Notes: generated by a model from the sequence alone, not told the origin. DNA of 64,000 bases from an uncultured Sphingomonadaceae bacterium (GCA_947493955.1 CANLSQ010000002.1:1-64000); one strand, 5' to 3'. Shown: positions 35,200 through 46,197, counted from the first letter of the stretch. A program made the numbers and translations.

Positions 35200-36117
35200 G
35201 TGCAGAATTCAGCAACAGCAACACCCCTAACCCATCTTCAACGGCTTGAGTCGGAAGCCATTCATATCATGCGTGAGGTTGCTGCCGAGGCAGAGAATCC
35301 GGTTATGCTCTATTCTGTTGGCAAGGATAGCGCGGTGATGCTGCATGTGGCGAAGAAGGCATTTTTCCCCTCGCCTCCACCTTTTCCATTGCTGCATGTC
35401 GATACCACCTGGAAATTCCAGGAAATGTACAGGATGAGAGAGAAAGCGGCCAAAGATGCCGGTATGGAATTGCTGATCCATCAGAATCCGGAAGCCAAGG
35501 AACGCGGCATCAATCCCTTTGACCATGGCGCTGTTCACACGGATATGTGGAAAACCCAGGGCCTGAAGCAGGCCCTTGATCACTATGGTTTTGACGCGGC
35601 CTTTGGCGGCGCCAGAAGAGACGAAGAAAAAAGCAGGGCCAAAGAACGGATATTCTCTTTCCGCTCTGCCAATCATCGCTGGGACCCCAAAAACCAGCGG
35701 CCGGAGCTCTGGAAACTTTACAATACACAGAAAGCCAAAGGCGAGAGCATAAGGGTTTTTCCGCTCAGCAACTGGACCGAACTTGATATCTGGCAATATA
35801 TTCACCTTGAGAATATCGATATCGTGCCACTCTATTTCTCGGCGTCAAGACCGACAGTGAAACGCGACGGCATGCTCCTGATGGTTGATGATGAGCGGTT
35901 CCGCTTTGAAGAGGGGGAAGAAGCGGTGGAACGCTCCATCAGGTTCCGCACCTTGGGCTGCTATCCTCTGACCGGCGCTGTCGAGAGCGAGGCTACCACG
36001 CTTCCCCAGATCATTCAGGAAATGCTGCTCACCACCACTTCGGAACGACAGGGGCGGGCGATTGACCACGATCAAGCGGCATCGATGGAGAAGAAGAAAC
36101 AGGAGGGCTATTTCTGA
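35200..36117 (+). CDS. cysD: Sulfate adenylyltransferase subunit 2
   Basis: Catalytic subunit of ATP sulfurylase, forming APS from sulfate and ATP. PP-loop motif [15 protein letters not shown] (about residues 37-51). Other signatures are [36 protein letters not shown] and [15 protein letters not shown]. The GTG at 35200 is taken as start because family similarity ([14 protein letters not shown]) begins within 10 residues. Length 305. Its stop overlaps the cysNC start (TGATG). Confidence 0.97.
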   Translation: MQNSATATPLTHLQRLESEAIHIMREVAAEAENPVMLYSVGKDSAVMLHVAKKAFFPSPPPFPLLHVDTTWKFQEMYRMREKAAKDAGMELLIHQNPEAKERGINPFDHGAVHTDMWKTQGLKQALDHYGFDAAFGGARRDEEKSRAKERIFSFRSANHRWDPKNQRPELWKLYNTQKAKGESIRVFPLSNWTELDIWQYIHLENIDIVPLYFSASRPTVKRDGMLLMVDDERFRFEEGEEAVERSIRFRTLGCYPLTGAVESEATTLPQIIQEMLLTTTSERQGRAIDHDQAASMEKKKQEGYF

Positions 36118-38057
36118 TGACCCATTCCGAAAATATCGATTCTGAAACCATCTACAAAACCGACGCCCTGATTGCCGAGGATATTGATGCCTATCTGGAA
36201 GCGCATCAGCATAAAACAATGCTGCGCTTCATCACGTGTGGTTCGGTAGACGATGGCAAATCAACGCTGATCGGGCGTTTGCTCTATGATTCCAAAATGA
36301 TCTTTGAGGATCAGCTGGCAACCCTGGAAGCCGACAGCAAGAAAGTCGGGACGCAGGGCCAGGAAATTGATTTTGCCTTGCTGGTCGACGGATTGGCGGC
36401 AGAGCGCGAACAGGGCATCACGATTGATGTGGCTTACCGTTTCTTTGCAACAGAAAAGCGAAAGTTCATCGTCGCGGACACGCCGGGACATGAGCAATAT
36501 ACCCGCAATATGGTCACGGGTGCATCAACAGCAGATCTGGCCATCATTCTCATTGACGCGCGTCAGGGAATCCTGACCCAGACGCGCCGCCACAGCTATC
36601 TGGCGCACCTGATTGGCATCAAACATCTCGTCGTTGCCGTGAACAAGATGGATCTGGTTGACTATGATCAGGCCGTCTATGATGAGATTATTGCCGATTA
36701 TGCGGCTTTTGCGCGGGAAATCGGCATAGAAGCCTTCACGCCCATTCCCATCTCCGGGTTGGCCGGCGACAATATCACAAGCAAATCCACTCATACGCCC
36801 TGGTATGACGGGCCGGCGCTCGTCGAGCATCTGGAAAATGTAGAGGTTATGGCGACTGCCAATCAGGCAAAGCCGCTGCGCATGACGGTCCAGTGGGTCA
36901 ACCGGCCCAATCTCGATTTCAGGGGTTTCAGCGGACAGATTGCCAGCGGCACGGTAAGGCCCGGAGATGAGGTCCGCGTGCTGCCTTCCGGAAAAACATC
37001 CACGGTCAAGCGCATTGTCACGATGGACGGTGATCTTGACGAAGCCGTGGCTGGCCAGTCGGTCACACTTACACTGGCGGAAGAGATTGATTGTTCTCGC
37101 GGTGACGTGATCGCTGCGGCCGATGCACCGCCGCAGGTTGCCGATCAGTTTGAATCAACCATCGTCTGGATGGACGAAGCAGAGCTGTTGCCCGGCCGCA
37201 GCTACTGGATGAAGATCGGAACGCAATTTGTCAGCGTCACAGTCCAGTCACCCAAATATCAGGTCAACGTCAACAATATGGAGCAGCTGGCGGCCAAGAC
37301 GTTAGAGTTAAACGGCATCGGCGTGGCCGAAATTGCGACAGACCGGCCGATTATCTTTGAACCCTATGAGGATAACCGCGACCTTGGCGGCTTCATTCTG
37401 ATCGACAAGATCAGCAACGCGACGGTCGCTGCCGGTATGCTGCATTTCTGCTTGCGGCGGTCACAAAATGTCCATTGGCAGGATGTTGATATCGACCGCG
37501 CGGCCCATGCCCTGCAAAAGCGCCAGGAACCGCGAGTGGTCTGGTTTACCGGCCTTTCGGGTTCCGGCAAATCGACCATTGCGAACATGGTCGAAAAACG
37601 GCTGCACGCGCTTGGCAAGCACAGTTTTCTCCTGGACGGTGACAATGTGCGTCACGGGCTTAACAAGGACCTTGGCTTTACCGATGCCGACCGGGTGGAA
37701 AATATCCGGCGCATTGGCGAAGTGGCGAAGTTAATGGCTGATGCTGGGCTCATTGTCCTGACCGCCTTTATCTCTCCATTTCGGGCAGAACGACAACTCG
37801 TCCGTTCGATGCTGCCCGAGGATGAATTTATCGAGATTTTTGTCGATACACCGCTTTCTGTTGCAGAAGAACGTGATGTGAAGGGCTTGTACAAAAAAGC
37901 ACGTGCTGGCGAACTGAAAAATTTCACCGGTATCGATAGCGACTATGAAATCCCTGAAAATGCCGAAATGCGGATCGATACGACCAAGATGAGTCCGGAA
38001 GAAGCCGCCGAGATTATCGTGGACAAAATTGTCGGTAGTTGGTCCTATACGATATGA
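36117..38057 (+). CDS. cysNC: Fused sulfate adenylyltransferase GTPase subunit / APS kinase
   Basis: A 646-residue bifunctional protein. The CysN half (about 1-460) is an EF-Tu-like GTPase: [20 protein letters not shown] and NKMD. The CysC half (about 465-646) is APS kinase with Walker [10 protein letters not shown] and [15 protein letters not shown]. Together with CysD it turns sulfate into PAPS. The sequence overlaps cysD by 1 nt and cysQ by 4 nt, so the three are translationally coupled. PAPS can feed cysteine synthesis or sulfotransferases. Confidence 0.97.
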   Translation: MTHSENIDSETIYKTDALIAEDIDAYLEAHQHKTMLRFITCGSVDDGKSTLIGRLLYDSKMIFEDQLATLEADSKKVGTQGQEIDFALLVDGLAAEREQGITIDVAYRFFATEKRKFIVADTPGHEQYTRNMVTGASTADLAIILIDARQGILTQTRRHSYLAHLIGIKHLVVAVNKMDLVDYDQAVYDEIIADYAAFAREIGIEAFTPIPISGLAGDNITSKSTHTPWYDGPALVEHLENVEVMATANQAKPLRMTVQWVNRPNLDFRGFSGQIASGTVRPGDEVRVLPSGKTSTVKRIVTMDGDLDEAVAGQSVTLTLAEEIDCSRGDVIAAADAPPQVADQFESTIVWMDEAELLPGRSYWMKIGTQFVSVTVQSPKYQVNVNNMEQLAAKTLELNGIGVAEIATDRPIIFEPYEDNRDLGGFILIDKISNATVAAGMLHFCLRRSQNVHWQDVDIDRAAHALQKRQEPRVVWFTGLSGSGKSTIANMVEKRLHALGKHSFLLDGDNVRHGLNKDLGFTDADRVENIRRIGEVAKLMADAGLIVLTAFISPFRAERQLVRSMLPEDEFIEIFVDTPLSVAEERDVKGLYKKARAGELKNFTGIDSDYEIPENAEMRIDTTKMSPEEAAEIIVDKIVGSWSYTI

Positions 38058-38782
38058 CGGATGCTGAATTGGCTGCAAAGCTGGCGGAAGATGCCGGCCA
38101 ATTGCTTTTGAACCTGCGCAACAACTCCGATTTGACCGGAAGGGAACTGGGCGATGCTGGAGACACGGCGGCAAATGAGATGCTTGTGGCAGCGCTACAC
38201 GAATTGCGCCCTGAAGATGGCTTGCTGTCCGAAGAAAGCAGGGATACGCAGGAGCGATTGGGCAAAGATCGTGTCTGGATAATCGATCCGGTGGATGGCA
38301 CCCGCGAATATGGTGAGGGGCGGAGTGATTGGGCAGTGCATGTCGCGTTGGCGATCAAGGGACAGCCATCAGCCGGAGCGGTTTCCCTTCCGGCGCTCGG
38401 CCTTACCTTACGCAGCGATTCTCCGATTGCAGCGCCTGTTCGCCCGCACAAACTCCGCATGGTTGTCAGTCGTTCCCGACCAGCCAAAGAGGCTGTCGCA
38501 GTGGCGGAAATACTGGATGCAGAGCTTGTCCCCATGGGATCAGCAGGCGCCAAAGCTATGGCCATCGTCCGCGGCGAGGCCGACATTTACCTCCATTCAG
38601 GCGGTCAATATGAATGGGACAATTGCGCGCCAGCGGCGGTGGCACAGGCGCATGGCCTACACTGCTCACGCATTGACGGCAGCACGCTGCAATATAATCA
38701 GAAAGACACATATCTGCCCGACCTGTTGATCTGCCATATACAAGATGCGGATAGAATACTGGATTTGGTTGCGAAGCTCTAA
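38054..38782 (+). CDS. cysQ: 3'(2'),5'-bisphosphate nucleotidase CysQ
   Basis: Removes the 3'-phosphate from PAP, the by-product of PAPS use. Inositol-monophosphatase fold with the metal motif [12 protein letters not shown] (about residues 75-86) and the C-terminal signature [22 protein letters not shown] 38054 overlaps the cysNC stop; the upstream in-frame codons (MVLYD) belong to the overlapping gene. 242 residues. Its presence in the operon implies substantial PAPS turnover. Confidence 0.95.
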   Translation: MTDAELAAKLAEDAGQLLLNLRNNSDLTGRELGDAGDTAANEMLVAALHELRPEDGLLSEESRDTQERLGKDRVWIIDPVDGTREYGEGRSDWAVHVALAIKGQPSAGAVSLPALGLTLRSDSPIAAPVRPHKLRMVVSRSRPAKEAVAVAEILDAELVPMGSAGAKAMAIVRGEADIYLHSGGQYEWDNCAPAAVAQAHGLHCSRIDGSTLQYNQKDTYLPDLLICHIQDADRILDLVAKL

Positions 38783-38816
38783 GACTTGCAACGACACCTG
38801 ACGATCTGAACAAACT

Positions 38817-40724
38817 TCAGGACGCTTTTTCGACTTTCATATTGTCCCGTTCATGTTCGAATTCCGGAACCAGTATTTTCAAAAGTGCTATTATCTCATC
38901 AGACGAACGACATTGCCTGAGATTGCTCAGCAACTCATCCAGATCGGCCGCCCCCAGATGACTTTCATGGGCCATCATGATTCGGTTATGGACCGTCGGC
39001 TTTGGATCATTGCCGATAATCAGCTCTTCATAAAGCTTCTCGCCAGGCCGCAAGCCTACTTCCTCTATTTCGATATCACCGTCAGGATCTGCATCATCAC
39101 GAATGGTCAAACCGGACAGTTGGACCATGGTCTTCGCCAAATCCATGATCCGGACTGATTTGCCCATGTCCAGCACGAAGACCTCACCACCCTTGGCCAT
39201 CCCACCGGCCTGAATAACCAGCTGAGCCGCCTCTGGAATTGTCATAAAATACCGGGTCACATCGCGGTGGGTAAGAGTGATCGGCCCGCCGGTTTCAATC
39301 TGTTGCCGGAACAGAGGAACGACCGAACCACTAGAACCCAGGACATTGCCGAAGCGGACCATGGAAAACCTGGTTTCGCTGATATCCGCAAGCGCTTGCA
39401 CAATCTGTTCAGCACCGCGTTTCGTCGCACCCATGACATTGGTTGGACGAACGGCCTTGTCCGTGCTGATCAAGATAAAGTCGCTGACTTTCGCCAGATG
39501 AGCCGCATGAGCAACCTCATAGGTCCCCAATATGTTGTTTCTTGCACCTTCGACTGGGTTGGCTTCCACCAACGGTACATGCTTGTAGGCTGCAGCGTGA
39601 AAAATTGTATCGGGTCGCCAGAGTGCGAGGATTTCCTTCACACGATTCTTATCGGTCGCTGACCCCAGCACAGGAATGATTTCCATATTTTCAGAGCCAT
39701 GTTGCTCGAGATAGTTTTTAAGCTCTTTTTCAATAGCGTAGAGCGAAAACTCCGACAGCTCGAACAATATGAGCTGACGTGCCCCCGATTTTGCAATTTG
39801 CCGACAAAGCTCGCTACCAATAGAGCCTCCGGCTCCGGTCACCATTACCGTCTTGCCAACTATTGTCCGGCCGAACAGCAGTTCATTCGGCGGAACCGTT
39901 TCTCGGCCAAGCAGGTCTTCTATGTCCAACTCACGAATATCGTTGAATGACACTTGACCGTCTATGATATCTTTCATGTTTGGAAGGGTTTGAACGTGAA
40001 CCTTGAACTTCTGAATCTGATCAACAATCGCCCGCCTTTTTTTTCGGGAGATGTTTGGAAGAGCCAGCAGGATATCAGTAACCGCATATCTGTTGATTAT
40101 TTCCGGCAGGTTACCACTCCAGAAAACCTTGTCACCGTCGAGCTTTTGGCCATCCAGACGCTGATCATCATCAACATAGCCGCGCAATCGCATTGCGGGT
40201 TCAGAGCGCATGGATGATGCTAGTTGCTGGCCCGCATTGCCCGCCCCATAGATGATCACCGTTTTTACCTGCCCTCCAAAGCGGTTGCGCCCCAATATAT
40301 CGACCATTAGATAACGTGCGGTAACACGTGAAAAACCGACCATTATGAAGAAGATAATGGGTTGAATAACACCAATGGTCCGCGGAACACCGGCAATCCC
40401 GATAACCGAAAAAATTATCACCATTGGCACACCATAGACTGCAAAAGCCCGCACCAATGTCTTCATCATACCAGAGCCCGCATAGCGAAAAATCGCATTG
40501 TAGACACCGATCAGGTAAAATACCGGAATCATGATCAACAGGGCGCCAAGCACTACTTTCTGAATTGCCAGATCCCAGTAAATCCAGACTCCCACGCGTA
40601 GCGAATAGGCTATCCATATCGACTGGACGCAAAGAATCATGTCCAATACCAGAACGATGGCCTGTTTCTGTCGGCGAGAAATATCTGCTATTCGCTCCAA
40701 GATGGAGATGGCAAGGGCGGTCAT
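38817..40724 (-). CDS. CapD-type nucleotide-sugar 4,6-dehydratase, membrane bound
   Basis: A 635-residue polysaccharide biosynthesis enzyme. Four N-terminal membrane helices (about 20-130) precede a CoA-binding-like Rossmann domain (VKTVIIYGAGNAGQQLA) and a C-terminal SDR dehydratase domain with TGAGGSIGSE. The catalytic segment reads ISTDKAVRPTNVMGATKR, with Met in place of Tyr as typical of the PglF/WbpM/CapD group. It most likely makes UDP-4-keto-6-deoxy-GlcNAc for a surface glycan. It is transcribed away from ugd. Confidence 0.93.
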   Translation of the reverse strand: MTALAISILERIADISRRQKQAIVLVLDMILCVQSIWIAYSLRVGVWIYWDLAIQKVVLGALLIMIPVFYLIGVYNAIFRYAGSGMMKTLVRAFAVYGVPMVIIFSVIGIAGVPRTIGVIQPIIFFIMVGFSRVTARYLMVDILGRNRFGGQVKTVIIYGAGNAGQQLASSMRSEPAMRLRGYVDDDQRLDGQKLDGDKVFWSGNLPEIINRYAVTDILLALPNISRKKRRAIVDQIQKFKVHVQTLPNMKDIIDGQVSFNDIRELDIEDLLGRETVPPNELLFGRTIVGKTVMVTGAGGSIGSELCRQIAKSGARQLILFELSEFSLYAIEKELKNYLEQHGSENMEIIPVLGSATDKNRVKEILALWRPDTIFHAAAYKHVPLVEANPVEGARNNILGTYEVAHAAHLAKVSDFILISTDKAVRPTNVMGATKRGAEQIVQALADISETRFSMVRFGNVLGSSGSVVPLFRQQIETGGPITLTHRDVTRYFMTIPEAAQLVIQAGGMAKGGEVFVLDMGKSVRIMDLAKTMVQLSGLTIRDDADPDGDIEIEEVGLRPGEKLYEELIIGNDPKPTVHNRIMMAHESHLGAADLDELLSNLRQCRSSDEIIALLKILVPEFEHERDNMKVEKAS

Positions 40725-41030
40725 GGTTTCGATTTTACTAAATCCTGAACTAGTTGAACCGCTGCGTCAAAAGCGACTATTTCCCAATAAACGACTTCAC
40801 CGCATTTTCCAAATATTTCAATTGCGCAGTTCGAATTGGCATATCAACCGGCTGAGGCATTAATGTAAGCTGGCTCACAATTTTTACTTGAACCCATTAA
40901 TATAAAGACAGAATGCACCTTAAAGCGGTCGGAATAAGCGGCCATGCTTGACCGACATTCTTGAACGGGCCACAGAAACAGGAATACTGTGTCATAACCG
41001 ACTCAATATCAATCACGCCAAAGGATAAAT
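40725..41030. other. Divergent intergenic region of polysaccharide genes
   Basis: About 306 bp between the CapD-type gene (minus) and ugd (plus). AT-rich around 40870-40910. It should contain both promoters. The ugd start has AAGGAT 6 nt upstream. No RNA gene or clear operator was recognised. Confidence 0.5.
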
Positions 41031-42356
41031 ATGAAAATTGCAATGATCGGCTCCGGCTATGTCGGTTTGGTTTCTGGCGCATGTTTTGCTGATTTTGGGC
41101 ATGAAGTCGTCTGCGTGGACAAGGATCCGCGTAAAATTGAAAAGCTTGAACAAAATATCATGCCCATTTTTGAGCCCGGACTTGCCAGCCTGGTCGAGCG
41201 CAACGTCACCAGCGGGCGACTGTCCTTTTCGGGTGACCTCAAAGAGTCGGTCAAGGATTGCGATGCCGTATTTATTGCCGTTGGCACACCATCCCGGCGC
41301 GGTGACGGTCATGCCGACCTAAGCTATGTTCATGCCGCGAGCGAAGAAATTGCTGATTCCATTACCAAACCGACCGTCGTCGTCACAAAGTCCACTGTGC
41401 CCGTCGGAACAGGGGACGAGGTTGAACTGATATTATCGAAAAAGCTCAATGCCGATCAGTTTGCCGTGGTATCCAATCCCGAATTTCTTCGGGAAGGTGC
41501 GGCCATTAATGATTTCAAACGACCTGATCGCATTGTGATTGGTGCTGAAACCGAATGGGCCAAAGATGTCATGAGTGAGATTTACCGACCACTGTTTCTC
41601 AATGAATCGCCCATCCTTTTCACAGGCCGCCGGACCGCAGAATTGATCAAATATGCTGCCAACGCCTTTCTGGCCACCAAAATCACGTTCATCAATGAAA
41701 TTGCCGATTTGTGCGAAAAAGTTGGCGCAGACGTGCAAGAAGTCTCTCGCGGTATCGGATTGGACAACCGGATCGGCGCTAAATTTCTCCATGCCGGACC
41801 CGGCTATGGCGGTAGCTGTTTTCCAAAAGATACCCTGGCATTGCTGAAAACCGCTCAGGACAATGAAAGTCCGGTGCGGATTGTCGAAGCCGTCGTACAG
41901 GTAAATGACCAGCGCAAACGCGCAATGGGTCGAAAAGTTATCCAGGCGCTGGGCGGAGAAGCCCGCGACAAGAAAGTGGCACTGCTGGGCCTGACGTTCA
42001 AACCCAATACGGATGACATGCGTGATGCGCCGTCTATCGCCATTGCCCAGACTCTGATTGATGCTGGTGCTCAGGTCAGCGCCTATGATCCTGAAGGCAT
42101 GGAAATAGCGGCAGAAATCATGCCGGATGTCACAATGACGGAAAGCAGCTATGAAGCGGCAACTGATGCCGATGCGGTTGTGATCGTAACCGAATGGGAT
42201 GCGTTTCGGGCCCTTGATCTCAACAGATTGTCTTCTTTGATGACCGGCAAAGTGCTGGTTGATTTACGAAATATATATCATCCTGCTGATGTCGGCAAAA
42301 GCGGACTGGAATATACAGGTGTTGGCCGTAGTCGAGGTCCCATGGGCAACCTATGA
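41031..42356 (+). CDS. ugd: UDP-glucose 6-dehydrogenase
   Basis: Oxidises UDP-glucose to UDP-glucuronate, a precursor of acidic surface polysaccharides. NAD-binding motif IGSGYVGLVSGACFADFGH at the N-terminus; catalytic region GYGGSCFPKDTLALL with the active-site Cys (about residue 260); central GRRTAELIKYAANAFLATKITFINE. 441 residues. Could act on UDP-ManNAc instead, but the length and motifs favour UDP-glucose. Stop overlaps manA start (ATGA). Confidence 0.95.
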   Translation: MKIAMIGSGYVGLVSGACFADFGHEVVCVDKDPRKIEKLEQNIMPIFEPGLASLVERNVTSGRLSFSGDLKESVKDCDAVFIAVGTPSRRGDGHADLSYVHAASEEIADSITKPTVVVTKSTVPVGTGDEVELILSKKLNADQFAVVSNPEFLREGAAINDFKRPDRIVIGAETEWAKDVMSEIYRPLFLNESPILFTGRRTAELIKYAANAFLATKITFINEIADLCEKVGADVQEVSRGIGLDNRIGAKFLHAGPGYGGSCFPKDTLALLKTAQDNESPVRIVEAVVQVNDQRKRAMGRKVIQALGGEARDKKVALLGLTFKPNTDDMRDAPSIAIAQTLIDAGAQVSAYDPEGMEIAAEIMPDVTMTESSYEAATDADAVVIVTEWDAFRALDLNRLSSLMTGKVLVDLRNIYHPADVGKSGLEYTGVGRSRGPMGNL

Positions 42357-43156
42357 AACTAAGACAGAAAAAGGTCAGAAAGCCATGGGGGCAATCGATG
42401 TTGCCCGAGGTATTTGGTGGAAAACAAAAGGAAAAAGTCGGCGAAATCTGGTTTGCACCACCCAAGGCTATAACGCCTGCCCTCTTGGTCAAATATTTGT
42501 TCACCAGTGAAAAACTATCCGTTCAGGTGCACCCGAATGATCGTCAGGCGCGTCGGCAGGGAGCTCCCGTCGGTAAAGAAGAATGCTGGTACATATTGGC
42601 TGCCGAACCGGATGCTGTCCTGGGCATCGGACTGACCAAAGAAGTCAGCCCGACCAAATTGCACGCAGCGGTTGCATGCGGCCAGATTGAACAGCTGATT
42701 GACTGGAAACCCGTTAAACCGGGCGATCTGTTCTACGTGCCTGCTGGTACCATCCACGCGATTGGACCCGGAATACAGCTGATTGAAGTGCAACAAAATT
42801 CCGATATTACCTACCGGCTTTACGACTATGGACGCCCGCGCGAACTGCATCTAGACGACGCTATATCGGTAGCGACACCGGCCCCCTATGATATGGAAAA
42901 CTATCGTGAAACTGTGCCGGATCAGTCTGCCAAACTGGTCGATGGGCCACATTTCAGACTGTTTCAGGTTGTTGGCGACGATCACGATATATTAACAGCT
43001 ACTGTTGCAGGGGAATGGCAAGTCATACCGCTAGAAGGTAAGGTAACTGCCAGAGGTAAAACTATTAGCACCGGGGGATGCGGACTTTGCACCAAAGTTA
43101 CCGAAATCGATCTATCCAAAAATATCAGATGCCTGATTGCGTGTACCATGAAATGA
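42353..43156 (+). CDS. manA: Class I mannose-6-phosphate isomerase
   Basis: Interconverts fructose-6-phosphate and mannose-6-phosphate. A short (267-residue) type I enzyme with zinc ligands in VQVHPNDRQARRQG, EECWYIL and GTIHAIGPGIQLIEVQQNSD. Together with the next gene it provides GDP-mannose or mannose-1-phosphate for glycan synthesis. Start ATG 42353 overlaps the ugd stop, and the gene ends 10 nt before the guanylyltransferase. Confidence 0.93.
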   Translation: MKLRQKKVRKPWGQSMLPEVFGGKQKEKVGEIWFAPPKAITPALLVKYLFTSEKLSVQVHPNDRQARRQGAPVGKEECWYILAAEPDAVLGIGLTKEVSPTKLHAAVACGQIEQLIDWKPVKPGDLFYVPAGTIHAIGPGIQLIEVQQNSDITYRLYDYGRPRELHLDDAISVATPAPYDMENYRETVPDQSAKLVDGPHFRLFQVVGDDHDILTATVAGEWQVIPLEGKVTARGKTISTGGCGLCTKVTEIDLSKNIRCLIACTMK

Positions 43157-43166
43157 ACATGACAAC

Positions 43167-44234
43167 ATGAGTAACGATAATCTCATAACCCCGGTAATTC
43201 TATCAGGCGGCTCGGGCACTCGTCTATGGCCGCTGTCGACAGATAAACGACCCAAGCAGTTTTTGAACCTGACCGGCCCACTCAGCATGTTCCAGATGAC
43301 ATTGGAAAGATGTCAGGAACCTCATGTATTCGGATCACCAATCATCGTTGGCAGTGCCAAACACGCTGCGCTCGTTGAAGAACAAATGGATGAAATTGGC
43401 GCGGCATCGGCCGTTCATATACTCGAACCCTGTGCGAGAAATACCGCGCCAGCAATCGCTTTAGCCGCTCTTGCCTGCAATAATCCGCAAAGTCCGATGC
43501 TTGTGATGCCCAGTGACCACGTCATCAAGAACGTAGCGGCCTTTCATGATGCTGTCAGACAGTCACTGCCCCTGGCAAAAGCACGGTGGCTGGTGACTTT
43601 CGGCATCGAACCCGACGGCCCTGAAACCGGCTATGGCTATATCCGGCAAGGCGAACCGATTTTCGGCAGTACCAATAGCTTTGCCGCACAAAAATTTGTT
43701 GAGAAGCCGAACCGCGAAAATGCCGAAAAAATGCTCGCCAGCGGCGATTATTTCTGGAATGCGGGAATCTTCCTGTTCAGGGCCGATACCTATTTGCAAG
43801 CTCTGAGAGATCATGCGCCAGAAATGCTGGAAGCAGCACAAAATGCTATGAGACAGGCGCATAAAGACGGAAGTCAGACAAGCCCGGATGAAGGCAGCTT
43901 TTCGCGCGCTCCTTCTGATTCCATTGACTATGCCGTTATGGAAAAAGCTGAGAAAGTTGCCGTTACCCCGGTAAATCCAGGTTGGTCCGATGTCGGCAGC
44001 TGGGATTCGCTGTTTGAGATCAGTGCTTCAGATGACCAATCTAACGTAACCACTGGCGACGTTTTGGCGATTGATGCAAAGGACAACCTGATTCACACCG
44101 ATGGAATTGAGGTCGTAACACTTGGTGTAAATGATCTGATCATAGTAGCCAGTGGAGACAAGGTGATGATCATGCCCAGGGGCCAGTCGCAAGATGTCAG
44201 GAAGATCGTCAGCGAGCGACAGAAAAACGACTAA
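43167..44234 (+). CDS. manC: Mannose-1-phosphate guanylyltransferase
   Basis: Forms GDP-mannose from mannose-1-phosphate and GTP. Nucleotidyltransferase signature PVILSGGSGTRLWPLSTDKRPKQF, then VMPSDHVI and FVEKPNRENAEKML, with FFWNAGIFLF-type segment (YFWNAGIFLF). A left-handed helix tail follows (NPGWSDVGSWDSL). At 355 residues it lacks the C-terminal isomerase domain, consistent with the separate manA just before it. It overlaps the opposite-strand membrane protein by 4 nt. Confidence 0.95.
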   Translation: MSNDNLITPVILSGGSGTRLWPLSTDKRPKQFLNLTGPLSMFQMTLERCQEPHVFGSPIIVGSAKHAALVEEQMDEIGAASAVHILEPCARNTAPAIALAALACNNPQSPMLVMPSDHVIKNVAAFHDAVRQSLPLAKARWLVTFGIEPDGPETGYGYIRQGEPIFGSTNSFAAQKFVEKPNRENAEKMLASGDYFWNAGIFLFRADTYLQALRDHAPEMLEAAQNAMRQAHKDGSQTSPDEGSFSRAPSDSIDYAVMEKAEKVAVTPVNPGWSDVGSWDSLFEISASDDQSNVTTGDVLAIDAKDNLIHTDGIEVVTLGVNDLIIVASGDKVMIMPRGQSQDVRKIVSERQKND

Positions 44235-44608
44235 ACAGCAGTCTCTGATTGAAGCCCATTGGTATGGACGCCGTCAATTTCCGTAGATTTGCCAATCATC
44301 CATGTGGGCCAGAACCGGGCAATGAGCATTAGTACCGTCGGAATCAGCATCGTGTTCCAAAGATCATGATATGCTTCCTGTCTCAATAGCGCTTCTGGCG
44401 CTTTGCTCAAGCCGAGGCGTTGATAGTCTAAATATTCATTGGCTAATGCCGCAGCAAGAACAACTGTCCATGGCCACAGACTTCCAAGTGACCGGCGAAA
44501 AAACAAAGCAAGTGAAAATTGTATGGCCAACGCTCCGTAGATGTGAAGCGCGTCACGGTCTAGGCCCGTGACGTTCTCGAGCATTATTTTTATATCCAAC
44601 CACAACAT
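44231..44608 (-). CDS. Small membrane protein of unknown function
   Basis: A 125-residue protein with three hydrophobic stretches (HIYGALAIQFSLALFF, LWPWTVVLAAALANEYL and WNTMLIPTVLMLIARFW). Central motif DYQRLGLSKAPEALLRQEAYHD. Its genomic setting in a polysaccharide cluster suggests an envelope role, but no family is recognised with confidence. ATG 44608 is the only good start. Confidence 0.6.
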   Translation of the reverse strand: MLWLDIKIMLENVTGLDRDALHIYGALAIQFSLALFFRRSLGSLWPWTVVLAAALANEYLDYQRLGLSKAPEALLRQEAYHDLWNTMLIPTVLMLIARFWPTWMIGKSTEIDGVHTNGLQSETAV

Positions 44609-44788
44609 GGGTGACCCTTGGCGAAGTGATCCCTAACCGTCAATGAACAAATACCGCAATTGAACCATATCAATTCGCCGATGGCCTAATGTTTGCCTAG
44701 CCTTGCTAAACTTGAGAGAACTGTGAGTTTTTCCAACAGCCCGGCTGTGCTGGCCTTTTATGACCGCGGCTTCAAACCATGAAAATAC

Positions 44789-46054
44789 TCAATTGGGCAA
44801 ACTGGTTTTCCTTGGCACCAACAGCATCAGGATCGATATCGTATATATGGCTATTGGATAGGGGTAATATAGAAAATTATCATATAGCATGTAGATGGAA
44901 CCGCCGCCAAAAAATGCCAAAGCAGCCATCTGATGCGGATCCCTGATCTCGATTTTGAAGATCGTTATCATTCGAAATATTGCATACAATAGCGAGAACA
45001 GGCCAATGATGCCGACCGAAAATAACAGTTGTACCGGGAAACTATGTGGTCCCTTAAAACCGAGTGTTTTTCGAGGACCCATTCTTTGAAACTGATCAAT
45101 GCCATGGCCGGCAACAGGATTGTCGAGAAAAATTCTGAGAGATGAAGCCCAAAGTTCACTTCTGCCGCTACTGACTTTATACATATCATCAGTCTGTTGA
45201 CTGGATGACAGAATTCTTTCCATCCCATATTGTGACATCGGCGCTGGGCTGACTAAATTGGTCGCAACTGAAAACGTAAGAGAAATCAGAAAATACTTGG
45301 CAAGTGTTTTGCGGTTCTTCGGAAAAAACAAAACGGCTATCGACAATGCCGCAAGAATAGCGAGCAAACTGCCTCGCGATCCGGTCCACAGAGTCATAGC
45401 CAATCCAAAACTGCCAAAAACATACGCCAGCAATTTTCCATGGATTCCCTCTTTGTTGATTAGGGCTAAACCAGCGGCAAATATCGACAACCAGAAAAAT
45501 CCGGCCCACCGGACATTGGTAACACCCGGAACTCTGTTTATCCAATCAGACTCCGAGGGTGGATAGATGCTAAAATCGATAGCCCATAATAAAGTATAGG
45601 CCAGGACAGATATCCCCAGTATCGTCCAAAAACACTCAAACAACCGGGGCTGTTCACGTCGCATGACATCATACAGTCCGATCGCAAATAGCGCATGAAC
45701 GATAAGACTGATGAGACCCAAGGCCGCCGCAGCAGGGTTCACAGAAACAAATATATAAACATATGTTATTGATAGCAGGAATATCGCCAATACCAGTAAA
45801 TCAAGCTTATTGGTTCCATTGAAGAACCGCTTTGGAGCGCTATCACCGCGAAAGAATATGCAGCAAAGTAGTAATTCTACAATTGGAATCGCCAGTGAGT
45901 TTCCTGCAATAACCTTACGATAAAACCCCTCATGAGGTCCGAAATCCCAAGGGATCAGAATCGATAAAACTGGAGTCAAAGCCATCAAAATATACAGAAA
46001 ATATGTCCGCGACTTTGTGGTCGGTCGCGACTTTAAGATAGCCCCATTTATCAA
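44789..46054 (-). CDS. O-antigen ligase / Wzy-type polymerase family protein
   Basis: A 421-residue protein with about ten to twelve membrane helices and a large periplasmic loop near residues 280-345. The conserved ligase region is visible: SLRIFLDNPVAGHGIDQFQRM, followed by FKGPHSFPVQLLFSVGIIGL with the His typical of O-antigen ligases. It either ligates O-antigen to lipid A-core or polymerises surface glycan. Start taken at TTG 46054 with GAGGA 9 nt upstream; ATG 45979 (MALTPVLS) is a possible later start. Confidence 0.85.
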   Translation of the reverse strand: MINGAILKSRPTTKSRTYFLYILMALTPVLSILIPWDFGPHEGFYRKVIAGNSLAIPIVELLLCCIFFRGDSAPKRFFNGTNKLDLLVLAIFLLSITYVYIFVSVNPAAAALGLISLIVHALFAIGLYDVMRREQPRLFECFWTILGISVLAYTLLWAIDFSIYPPSESDWINRVPGVTNVRWAGFFWLSIFAAGLALINKEGIHGKLLAYVFGSFGLAMTLWTGSRGSLLAILAALSIAVLFFPKNRKTLAKYFLISLTFSVATNLVSPAPMSQYGMERILSSSQQTDDMYKVSSGRSELWASSLRIFLDNPVAGHGIDQFQRMGPRKTLGFKGPHSFPVQLLFSVGIIGLFSLLYAIFRMITIFKIEIRDPHQMAALAFFGGGSIYMLYDNFLYYPYPIAIYTISILMLLVPRKTSLPN

Positions 46055-46197
46055 GCGATCATCCTCACATATTTGATCAAACGATTTCGCTTAACACTCA
46101 TTTGTCACTTTATGGTTAACTAGGTAGAGTTTAACATTAACCACCAACTCGTTTTAAGCCGAAACATGAAGCGATCAGAAGTTCGAAAGAAGAAGTT

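Noticed and set aside
38783-38816. Short complementary stretch between cysQ and the CapD-type gene as a terminator
   Set aside because: Only about 5 bp of pairing with a long loop and no T-run.
46110-46145. TTAA-rich palindromic area before the CitE-like gene as a CtrA site
   Set aside because: TTAA pairs are present but none has the 7-nt spacing of the CtrA consensus TTAA-N7-TTAA.
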